Assembly (NCBI GenBank): GCA_947475225.1
Contig: CANJMQ010000013.1
Span: forward strand, 1 to 61,531
Length of the DNA: 61,531 bases
From: Bradyrhizobiaceae bacterium
GTDB taxonomy: Bacteria; Pseudomonadota; Alphaproteobacteria; Rhizobiales; Aestuariivirgaceae
Direction: 5' to 3'
Position numbers and translations under genes: made by a program. Shown piece by piece: positions 1 to 6,204 of this stretch (its first letter is position 1; each line of letters begins with the position of its first letter). The notes beneath the pieces are model-generated. The model saw nothing but the letters and a program-made list of their open reading frames with translations. It ran no database searches and was not told where the DNA came from.

Positions 1-45
1 CAGCCCGTTGCGATCATACCGGGCACGGTTATCTTGCGTCCACAT
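1..45 (-). CDS. IS5-family transposase, first 15 residues only
   Basis: An ATG at 45-43 opens a frame reading MWTQDNRARYDRNGL up to the window edge. A GGGAGG Shine-Dalgarno lies just upstream (positions 51-57, minus strand). This start is characteristic of IS5-family (IS427-like) transposases, which usually continue with RYPSDLTDAEW. Only the N-terminus is visible, so it cannot be said whether the gene is intact. Recognition rests on 15 residues plus a good ribosome binding site. Confidence 0.6.
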   Translation of the reverse strand, partial: MWTQDNRARYDRNGL

Positions 46-116
46 CGGCGGCCTCCCAAAGAATCACTCCGCAGACATCGAATCACAAATGATTCATCCG
101 ATTCAAGAACTCTCTG
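1..116 (-). mobile_element. End of an IS5-family insertion sequence (cut by window edge)
   Basis: The first 45 bases, read on the minus strand, begin a typical IS5-family transposase. The next ~70 bases look like the terminal region of such an element: a 6-base inverted repeat (GAATCA at 80-85, TGATTC at 90-95) and an AGAGTTCTTGAATC-like edge near 105-116. The outer terminal repeat and target duplication cannot be fixed because the other end lies outside the window, so the right boundary is an estimate. The element sits 3' of the sseA operon and does not interrupt a gene seen here. Confidence 0.55.
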
Positions 117-188
117 GACAGACACTAAGGGAGAGCGGAACAAGTCAGGTTGTTTCTGGTGATCGTGGTGTTCTCGCTGGCGATTGCG

Positions 189-1034
189 TCAGGGCCCCGT
201 TACCACGGCCGCATCCGGATTACCGCCCCATTCGGTCCATGAGCCATCATAGAGCGCATGGTCGCGGGTGCCCGTGAGTGTGAGGCCCAAGGTGAGGATG
301 GCGGCGGTGATGCCGGAGCCGCAGGAGGTGATGACGGGCCTTGCGAGGTCGACTCCTGCCGCCGTGAAGGCAGCCTCGATTTCCGCGGGAGACTTGAGCG
401 TGCCATCCGGGTTGAGGAGTCGGGCATAGTGGACGTTGTTCGCGCCCGGCATGTGACCGGCGCGGACACCCGGGCGGGGTTCGACTTCTTCACCACGGAA
501 CCGCGTGCCGGAGCGGGCGTCGGCGACTTGTGCCGTTCCCGATTTCATCGCTGCTGCGACGTCCTTCATGTCCTTCACCATGGAGCCCTTGAAGCGGGCG
601 GTGAAGTGGCGCTCCTGACGGGGCAGCGCCGGGCCGTCCTCCGTGGCGCGGCTTTCGGCGAGCCATTTCTTCAGACCGCCGTCGAGCACGGCCACATCCT
701 CGTGGCCGAAGACCTTGAACATCCACCAGGCGCGGGCGGCGGAAAACAGGCCTACAGTGTCATAGGCGATGATGCGCTTGCCGTCGCCGATGCCCATCTT
801 GCGCATGCGCGAGGAGAATTTCTCCGGGCTCGGCAGCATGTGGGGAAGGCTCGACGCGGTGTCCGATAGCTCGTCGATGTCGAAGAACTGCGCACCCGGA
901 ATGTGGGCTTGCGCGAACTCCTGTTTGGCATCGCGCTTCGCGGTGGGCAGGTGCCATGAGGCGTCGATGATGGCGATGTCGGGCGACCCCAGGTGATCGG
1001 CCAGCCAGTCGGTCGAGACGATGTCGGTGCTCAT
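189..1034 (-). CDS. sseA: 3-mercaptopyruvate sulfurtransferase
   Basis: A 281-residue tandem-rhodanese protein. It transfers sulfur from 3-mercaptopyruvate to thiol acceptors or cyanide, giving pyruvate. The inactive first rhodanese domain spans about residues 4-125 and the catalytic one about 155-275. The active-site loop CGSGITA (Cys238) matches the CGSGxT/A loop that separates mercaptopyruvate sulfurtransferases from thiosulfate rhodaneses. It is the last gene of a cysteine-related operon: its ATG overlaps the alaX stop by four bases. Cytosolic; no signal peptide. Length is normal for the family. Confidence 0.92.
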   Translation of the reverse strand: MSTDIVSTDWLADHLGSPDIAIIDASWHLPTAKRDAKQEFAQAHIPGAQFFDIDELSDTASSLPHMLPSPEKFSSRMRKMGIGDGKRIIAYDTVGLFSAARAWWMFKVFGHEDVAVLDGGLKKWLAESRATEDGPALPRQERHFTARFKGSMVKDMKDVAAAMKSGTAQVADARSGTRFRGEEVEPRPGVRAGHMPGANNVHYARLLNPDGTLKSPAEIEAAFTAAGVDLARPVITSCGSGITAAILTLGLTLTGTRDHALYDGSWTEWGGNPDAAVVTGP

Positions 1035-1750
1035 TGGAAGGCCACCCTGATGCGGCGGTTGATCTTGCCCTTGTTCTCGATCTTCGACACCGCAACCGGG
1101 CCGATGGCACCTGTGGAGGAGAGATGCGTGCCGCCGCAGGGCTGGAGGTCCACCTTGCCATCCTCCCCGATCATCACGAGGCGGACGCGGCCGGTTCCCA
1201 TGGGCGGCTTCACCGACATGGTGCGGATCAGGTGCTGGTTCGCTGCCATCTCCTCATCGGTGATCCATCGGAAGATGACGGAGTGGTCTTCTGCCACGAG
1301 GCGGTTCAGCGTGGCGGTCAGTTCCGCCTTGTCCGGGATCTGGCCCTCGGGAATGTCGAAGTCGATGCGGCCGCCATCCTCGCCGACGGCGCCGCCGGTG
1401 ACGGGGAAAGGCACCGAGGTGCAGAGCAGGTGCATGAGCGTGTGGGCGCGCATGTTGCGGTAGCGGTTGTCCCAGTCGAGGGTAACGGTCACCTTCGTGC
1501 CGACGCCGGGCAGCTGCTGGCCCTCGGCAGGCACGTGTACGACGTCCTTGGTTTCGTCATAGACGGTGGTGGCGATTGTCGCCTCGCCGCCATCCCAGCT
1601 CAGGCGGCCCCTGTCGCCGGGCTGGCCGCCCGCGGTGGCGTAGAACACCGTACGGTCCAGCAGGATGCCACCCTTGTCGGTGACGGCGGTGACGGTGGCC
1701 GCGCAGTCCCTGAGGTAGGCATCGTCGCGGAACAGCAGCGTGGCACTCAC
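1031..1750 (-). CDS. alaX: Alanyl-tRNA editing protein (AlaX family)
   Basis: A 239-residue free-standing trans-editing protein, homologous to the editing and C-Ala-proximal part of AlaRS. It is expected to hydrolyse Ser-tRNA(Ala), and possibly Gly-tRNA(Ala). The four zinc ligands are visible: HTLMH (His103, His107) and CGGTH (Cys205, His209). The N-terminal FYATAGGQPGD segment is the usual AlaRS-like beta-barrel motif. The start is GTG, overlapping the cysK stop by four bases (GTGA), and the stop overlaps the sseA start. Its place between cysteine synthase and sulfurtransferase genes suggests co-expression with serine/cysteine metabolism (inference). Confidence 0.9.
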   Translation of the reverse strand: MSATLLFRDDAYLRDCAATVTAVTDKGGILLDRTVFYATAGGQPGDRGRLSWDGGEATIATTVYDETKDVVHVPAEGQQLPGVGTKVTVTLDWDNRYRNMRAHTLMHLLCTSVPFPVTGGAVGEDGGRIDFDIPEGQIPDKAELTATLNRLVAEDHSVIFRWITDEEMAANQHLIRTMSVKPPMGTGRVRLVMIGEDGKVDLQPCGGTHLSSTGAIGPVAVSKIENKGKINRRIRVAFQ

Positions 1751-2772
1751 GCTGGAACCTCTTCGGTCACGTTGGGAACGTTCGGCACTTTCTCGAGCCA
1801 GGCGGGTACCGGCAGGTTCTTCTCGCGCAGGAAGGCTGGGTTGAAGAGCTTCGAGGCATAGCGCGTGCCATAGTCGCAGAGAATGGTCACGATGGTGTGG
1901 CCGGGGCCCATTTCCTTTGCCATGCGGATTGCGCCCGCGACGTTCACGCCCGTCGAGCCGCCCATGCAGAGGCCCTCATGCTGCAGCAGGTCGAAGGCGA
2001 TGGGGATGGCCTCGGAGTCGGCGATCTGGAAGGCATCATCGACGATGGCGCCCTCGAGGTTCGCCGTGATGCGTCCCTGGCCGATCCCCTCAGTGATCGA
2101 GGAGCCCTCGGACTTCAACTCGCCGTGCTTGTAGTAATTGTAGAGGGCTGCACCCATCGGATCGGCCAGGGCGATCTTGATGTGAGGATTGAACGACTTC
2201 AACCCCATGGAGACGCCGGCGAGCGTGCCACCTGAACCGACTGCAGCGACGAAGGCATCGACCTTGCCGTCCGTCTGGTTCCAGATTTCGGGAGCTGTCC
2301 CCTCGATGTGGGCCATGCGGTTCGCGGTGTTGTCAAACTGGTTGGCCCAGACGGCACCCATCGCCCTGGCGAGGCGGCCCGAATACTTCACGTAGTTGTT
2401 GGGGTTCTTGTAGGGGACGGCCGGAATTTCCACGAGCTCGGCGCCGAGCTGGCGAAGTGCGTCTTTCTTTTCCTGCGACTGCGTGTTGGGGATGACGATC
2501 ACGGAGCGGAAGCCCATGGCGTTGGCAACGACCGTGAGGCCGATCCCGGTGTTGCCTGCGGTGCCCTCGACGATGGTGCCGCCGGGCTTCAGCTCGCCCC
2601 GCGCAATGGCGTCCCGGATGATGAACAGGGCAGCGCGGTCCTTCACTGACTGGCCGGGGTTCATGAACTCGGCCTTGCCGAGGATGTTGCAGCCGGTGAG
2701 CTCGGAGGCCTTGCGGAGCCTGATCAGCGGCGTGTTGCCGATGGCGGCGATGACGTCTTGCTTGATATCCAT
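1747..2772 (-). CDS. cysK: Cysteine synthase A (O-acetylserine sulfhydrylase family)
   Basis: A 341-residue fold-type II PLP enzyme forming cysteine from O-acetylserine and sulfide. The Schiff-base lysine is Lys44 in SVKDRAA. The substrate loop is EGTAGNTG (69-76). A GSGGT phosphate-binding loop lies further on. I place the start at the ATG at 2772; the open frame runs another 92 codons upstream, but that part is low-complexity arginine-rich sequence covering the preceding terminator and intergenic region. A TTGACG at 2808-2803 (minus) is a possible -35. First gene of cysK-alaX-sseA. A cystathionine beta-synthase-like role cannot be excluded from sequence alone. Confidence 0.9.
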   Translation of the reverse strand: MDIKQDVIAAIGNTPLIRLRKASELTGCNILGKAEFMNPGQSVKDRAALFIIRDAIARGELKPGGTIVEGTAGNTGIGLTVVANAMGFRSVIVIPNTQSQEKKDALRQLGAELVEIPAVPYKNPNNYVKYSGRLARAMGAVWANQFDNTANRMAHIEGTAPEIWNQTDGKVDAFVAAVGSGGTLAGVSMGLKSFNPHIKIALADPMGAALYNYYKHGELKSEGSSITEGIGQGRITANLEGAIVDDAFQIADSEAIPIAFDLLQHEGLCMGGSTGVNVAGAIRMAKEMGPGHTIVTILCDYGTRYASKLFNPAFLREKNLPVPAWLEKVPNVPNVTEEVPA

Positions 2773-2850
2773 GGCGCTAGTGATGCCCCAGCGGGCGGAT
2801 TCCGTCAAATGTCGGGAAGAGTGCCGTGGGTCCGTAGGCCTTGAATGTAA

Positions 2851-2877
2851 AAGGGCGCCGGAAAATCCGGCGCCCTT
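2851..2877 (-). terminator. Rho-independent terminator after exported paralog A
   Basis: A perfect 12-base inverted repeat (AAGGGCGCCGGA / TCCGGCGCCCTT) with a 3-base loop. On the minus strand it is followed by TTTTACATT (the stem closes with A-T pairs merging into the T run). It lies 18 bases past the stop of the gene at 2895-3542 and ends that transcript before the cysK promoter region. Confidence 0.85.
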
Positions 2878-2894
2878 GGTTTGCTGTGCGCTGC

Positions 2895-3542
2895 TCAGTA
2901 GCAGGGCGGATAGGGGTAGTAGCCGCAGGCCGGCGGGGGCGGCGGCGCGTAGGGTGCGTAAGGTGAGTAGGGCGCATAGACGGGCGGTGGCAGGCCGTAC
3001 CAGCCGCGGTGGCCATGTACGACGTATCCGCCGGGGCCAACGGCCCACCAGTCTATGAACAGCGCGGCCGGGCCGTTGATGCCCTTGAGGTCGCCTTCCA
3101 GCACCTTGGCGTCGAAAGTCAGCTTGTCGCCGTCGAGCTTCGGGTTGGAGATGGTGACGACGGCATCGACCACGCCGTCCTTTTCGCCGCCAAGGATCGA
3201 GATTGTGGCGTTCGGCGGATCCTTGGAGAAGCTGTCCTTGCCGTCGCTCCAGCGCGAGATGAAGAGGTCCGTGGTCTCATGGCCAGCGGCGCGCACCGGG
3301 CGGTCGGCGAACACGATCACGTTGCCTGAGACACCGGTGAGCGTCAGCTTGCCATCGGCCAGCGTGGCGCCATCGGCGTTGAGCACGCCGAGCGATGCGA
3401 TGGGTTCGGTGCTGGTTGGCTTGCCGATGGTCTTGGCCAGCGGTACGTGTTCATTTGCTGTTCCAGCTGCCTGCGCAAACGTAGCCGCCAGCACGAGGCC
3501 GGCTGACACCACCGCCATGCGGGTCAGTTCCTTGAAAGTCAT
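2895..3542 (-). CDS. Exported protein of unknown function (paralog A) with Pro/Tyr-rich tail
   Basis: A 215-residue protein with a Sec signal peptide (about 1-23, cleavage near AQA-AG). The start is the ATG at 3542, preceded by AAGGAGA. The body (about 30-165) carries VFADRPVRAAGHETTDLF, then SKDPPNAT and VLEGDLKG, then FIDWWAVG. The tail is rich in Pro, Tyr and Ala and ends CGYYPYPPCY. The body is strongly alike that of the protein encoded at 3649-4329, so the two are tandem paralogs. I do not recognise a named family. The two Cys near the end could form a disulfide in the periplasm. Each gene has its own ribosome binding site and downstream hairpin, so they may be separate transcripts. Confidence 0.8.
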   Translation of the reverse strand: MTFKELTRMAVVSAGLVLAATFAQAAGTANEHVPLAKTIGKPTSTEPIASLGVLNADGATLADGKLTLTGVSGNVIVFADRPVRAAGHETTDLFISRWSDGKDSFSKDPPNATISILGGEKDGVVDAVVTISNPKLDGDKLTFDAKVLEGDLKGINGPAALFIDWWAVGPGGYVVHGHRGWYGLPPPVYAPYSPYAPYAPPPPPACGYYPYPPCY

Positions 3543-3607
3543 TGAAGTCTCCTTACGTGTTGTTGCCCGCCGGTTTAGGCTCCCGGCCTGAGGGGCCAGC
3601 CACAAGA

Positions 3608-3626
3608 CGCCGGCATGATGCCGGCG
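3608..3626 (-). terminator. Hairpin, possible terminator after exported paralog B
   Basis: CGCCGGCA-TGA-TGCCGGCG: a perfect 8-base stem 22 bases past the stop of the gene at 3649-4329. On the minus strand it is followed by TCTTGTGG, a poor U tract, so termination is plausible but may be partial. Confidence 0.5.
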
Positions 3627-3648
3627 CCTTCAGTGTTGCTCCAACCGC

Positions 3649-4329
3649 TCAGTAGCAGGGTGGGTAGGGGTAGTAGCCGCAGGCGGGAGCTCCATAATAG
3701 GGAGCTGCTGCTGCCGCACCGATGGCGGCACCGGCTGCAACGCCGGCCGCGACCGGAGCGCCATACCAGGCGTGGTAACCGCCATGGTAACCGCCGCCGA
3801 CTGCCCAGCCGCCATGGCCGCCGCCAGCCGCGAACCAGTCGATGAACACGGCTGCCGGACCCTTGAGGCCCTTCAGGTCACCTTCCAGAACATCGACGTC
3901 GAACACGAGGGTCGTGCCGTCGAGCTTGGGGTTCTTGAGAACGACGACCGCGTCGGTCACGCCGTCCTTGTCGCCACCGAGCACCGAGACCGTGGCGTTC
4001 GGCGGATCCTTGGAGAAGCTGTCCTTGCCGTCGCCCCAGCGCGAGATGAACAGATCGGTTGTCTCGTGGCCAGCCGCGCGCACCGGGCGGTCTGCGAAGA
4101 TGATGACGTTCTGGGTCACGCCAGTGAGGGTGAGCTTGTTGCCCTCGAGAGAGGCGCCATCGGAGTTGATCACGCCGAGCGAGGGCACGGGGCCCTGGTT
4201 CATCGGCTTGCCGATGTTCTTCTGCAGCGGAACGTGCTGGTTTGCGGGTTCAGCCGCGCCGGCGACGGATACCGCCAGTGCAAGGCCCGCTGCCATCACG
4301 GCCGCGCGGGTGAGTGTCGAGAAATTCAT
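3649..4329 (-). CDS. Exported protein of unknown function (paralog B) with Gly/Ala-rich tail
   Basis: A 226-residue protein with a signal peptide (about 1-24, cleavage near AGA-AE). The start is the ATG at 4329, with AAGGAGAT upstream. The conserved body shares with paralog A the segments NQHVPL/NEHVPL, FADRPVRAAGHETTDLFISR, GKDSFSKDPPNAT, LEGDLKG and FIDW. After residue 170 it changes to a Gly/Ala/His-rich stretch (including VAAGVAAGAAIGAAAAAP) that could be a membrane-associated or glycine-zipper-like segment. It ends in the same ACGYYPYPPCY as paralog A. The two tails have diverged in composition between identical flanks, which suggests a spacer under loose constraint. Function unknown; periplasmic or cell-surface location inferred. 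Confidence 0.8.
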   Translation of the reverse strand: MNFSTLTRAAVMAAGLALAVSVAGAAEPANQHVPLQKNIGKPMNQGPVPSLGVINSDGASLEGNKLTLTGVTQNVIIFADRPVRAAGHETTDLFISRWGDGKDSFSKDPPNATVSVLGGDKDGVTDAVVVLKNPKLDGTTLVFDVDVLEGDLKGLKGPAAVFIDWFAAGGGHGGWAVGGGYHGGYHAWYGAPVAAGVAAGAAIGAAAAAPYYGAPACGYYPYPPCY

Positions 4330-5190
4330 GAGGGATCTCCTTCGAGCCTTCTGCTTAGCCGTGGCATACGCGCCTGGAGAAGGCCGCAGAACGCGCATGT
4401 GTTGGACGCACGCATAACAGTCACGGCGCCTTTTCGCCACCTTATTGCGGCAAATTTGCGGGCTTAAACGCAAGTTTTGACGGTGCCGTGAAGCCGAATG
4501 GCTGCCCCACGAGTTCTGGTTAAGTATCTGTAATTAAATGGTTTGATCAGAGTGTGATGGCGATGGCCGTCAGGCAAAATCAACGACCTTCTAGTCGAGA
4601 TGCCACACTGTCGAAGCTATGAATCAGGTTGTTCAGCCCGGAGCGAGGCACCACGCCATCGCGGTCGTCCGAGGCGGCGATGCTTTTTTGACCGGATGTT
4701 TTTCAATCTAAGATGGAACGCCGGGGGGCTTCTATTCGCGCGCCTCGCGTTTTATCCTTCACATCGCCGCTGGTCGGCGCCCGGCGGGTGTCTTTCACAA
4801 TCTGATCGGGCGTTGCGCGCGTCTTGGAATTCGCTGTCGCGGACCGATGGTTCTGTCTTCTTTTGTTTTTCCAAAGAACCACGAGGAGCAAGTTCCTCCT
4901 CCCTTGCTCAAGTCACCCGGCTTGCCTCAGGAGCGATGCCGGCCGAGCGGTGGTACACCAGGCTATTGGTAGATCGACCCGGTTGCCAATGGGGTGGGGC
5001 CAGAGGTCGCCTTCATCGAGAAAATGCCCTGGATAGGGCGGCTTCGCCCTATCCAGGGCACGGCAATGTATTCTGTTAACAGAGCCATCATTTGCATGGA
5101 GATGCAACTCCATCCGCATAAGGTCGCATAGCACAGTCCAAGTGCCATGCTGCTCTCGCTACAGCGTCTGCAACATCATGCTCCGTCATG
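4330..5190. other. Intergenic stretch without a recognisable gene
   Basis: About 860 bases between exported paralog B and the small secreted peptide gene. The open frames here (for example 4600-5079 plus and 4703-4891 minus) lack a convincing start, ribosome binding site or family motif. AT-rich DNA at 4490-4560, with GGTTAAGTATCTGTAATTAAA, may hold the promoter of the exported paralogs or of an unseen RNA. A strong hairpin lies at 5025-5060 (listed separately). Confidence 0.5.
5025..5060 (-). terminator. Perfect 16-base inverted repeat, probable terminator
   Basis: The arms TGCCCTGGATAGGGCG (5025-5040) and CGCCCTATCCAGGGCA (5045-5060) are exact complements around a 4-base loop. On the minus strand the stem is followed by TTTTCTC, the layout of an intrinsic terminator, 130 bases downstream of the small peptide gene at 5191-5367. 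The length and perfection also fit a dispersed palindromic repeat, which cannot be tested with one copy. Confidence 0.6.
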
Positions 5191-5367
5191 TCAGTTTGCC
5201 AGAGTCCTCAGGCGGATAGCCGGACCACCTGGATGATACTGCCCGCCCCCAACACAGGTGATGAGGCTGCCATTTGGGCCGGTGTTGTCTCGACACGAGG
5301 CATACGAACCCGATGAGAAGGATGACAGCGCGAGTATCGTGGAAGCACCAATGATGAACCACTTCAT
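5191..5367 (-). CDS. Small secreted peptide, unknown function
   Basis: A 58-codon gene starting at the ATG at 5367 with AAGGAT upstream. Residues 1-23 form a classic Sec signal peptide (MKWF, hydrophobic core, SYA-S cleavage site). The predicted mature peptide is about 35 residues with two cysteines (SCRDNTG, LITCVGGG) that could make one disulfide, and a Gly/Pro-rich segment YHPGGPA. The open frame extends 16 codons further upstream but without a signal-like start. It stands alone in a sparse region, with a strong minus-strand terminator downstream. No family recognised. Confidence 0.6.
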   Translation of the reverse strand: MKWFIIGASTILALSSFSSGSYASCRDNTGPNGSLITCVGGGQYHPGGPAIRLRTLAN

Positions 5368-6034
5368 GATCACTATCCTTGTTTTGCAATTGTTGAACCT
5401 ACGACTGCACTGCACTGCACGAAATCCATCAGTCGTGATGAGCCGTTATGTACTCGTTTCACGTCAGTTATCCGGAATAAGCAGTGGCTACACCTCATGT
5501 AAGCAGCATCCGTCTGCTCCGATAAATCGAAGCAGTGTAATCGATATTGTTGCTTGAGCTTGGGTCACGCCCAACGCGGCGTGTGTCCACTGATCACTCA
5601 GTGAAAAACGGCCTTTAACAATGGTAGCGGAAAGCGCTCGAGCTGGGTTTCGCGGCAGAACCACAGGACCGCGCGAAACGCGTTTCTGCAATTGGAATGC
5701 CGCGAGCAGCTGGATTGACTATCTCGCTTGCATAGTACTTTTACGGAGATTTGTCAAGGCCGCGTGTGATGGTGCGAGTAGACCGCCACCGGTTCGGTGA
5801 GGAGCGAAAGGCCACTTCTGCTCCTTCAATTTCTCAAGAAGTTCATCCTCAACAGCTGTCCATTTTAAGTGTGTCCACCTCGGCCACCGCTCCGCGCCGA
5901 CATGCCTCGGAAGCCCAGCGGAGGCCGGTCAGCGGTGTGTGGTTGAACGTGGTGAGGGGCAGTTGGGCACACCACACATGAACGGCGCCTACACAGAGGG
6001 TAAGTATCTGAGTAGAATAAACTTAAGAGGCAGA
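5368..6034. other. Intergenic stretch, possible decayed mobile DNA
   Basis: About 670 bases before tRNA-Asn. No frame has both a sensible start and recognisable protein sequence. At 5856-5882 the sequence CTGTCCATTTTAAGTGTGTCCACC resembles the TGTCCA-type ends of some insertion sequences, but no transposase is visible. A weak inverted repeat (GTGTGG ... CCACAC, about 5935-5988) lies close to the tRNA 3' side. Confidence 0.4.
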
Positions 6035-6110
6035 TGGCTCCCCGACCTGGACTCGAACCAGGGACAATTCGATTAACAGTCGAATGCTCTACCAACTGAG
6101 CTATCGGGGA
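6035..6110 (-). tRNA. tRNA-Asn (GTT)
   Basis: Read on the minus strand, TCCCCGATAGCTCAGTTGGT starts a full cloverleaf. It has the 7-base acceptor stem TCCCCGA/TCGGGGA, the anticodon loop CTGTTAA (anticodon GTT), the T arm GGTTCGAGTCC, discriminator G and an encoded CCA. Length is 76 bases. Confidence 0.97.
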
Positions 6111-6124
6111 ATGTGGAGGCGCCT

Positions 6125-6154
6125 ATAGCAGACGGTTTCGACGGGGAAAAGCAA
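6125..6154 (-). promoter_or_regulatory. Putative promoter of tRNA-Asn
   Basis: On the minus strand, TTGCTT (6154-6149) and TGCTAT (6130-6125) are separated by 18 bases. They place a start about 10 bases before the tRNA. This resembles a sigma-70-type housekeeping promoter; the spacing is one base longer than ideal. Confidence 0.4.
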
Positions 6155-6204
6155 TTTCTGGCGGCGGCTCCATGTCCCTGTGATCGCCTCGCAAAATCGA
6201 GGCT

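Noticed and set aside
2773-3048. Upstream extension of cysK (92 codons)
   Set aside because: Arg/Ala/Leu-rich, runs through a perfect terminator stem and into the end of the exported paralog; cysteine synthases begin near the ATG at 2772.
4600-5079. 159-codon plus-strand and 62-codon minus-strand (4703-4891) open frames
   Set aside because: No ribosome binding site or signal; composition is not protein-like. The minus frame has a hydrophilic TPTSGD/KDKTRGA-type sequence that felt faintly familiar, but I cannot tie it to a family.
5488-5691. 67-codon minus-strand open frame
   Set aside because: No Shine-Dalgarno, no motif, and isolated in a sparse region.
5856-5882. TGTCCA-type insertion-sequence end
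   Set aside because: Only one possible end and no transposase remnant; too short to call an element.
6186-6203. Hairpin GCCTCG-CAAAAT-CGAGGC at the end of dxs as a terminator
   Set aside because: Only six base pairs and no U tract on the minus strand.
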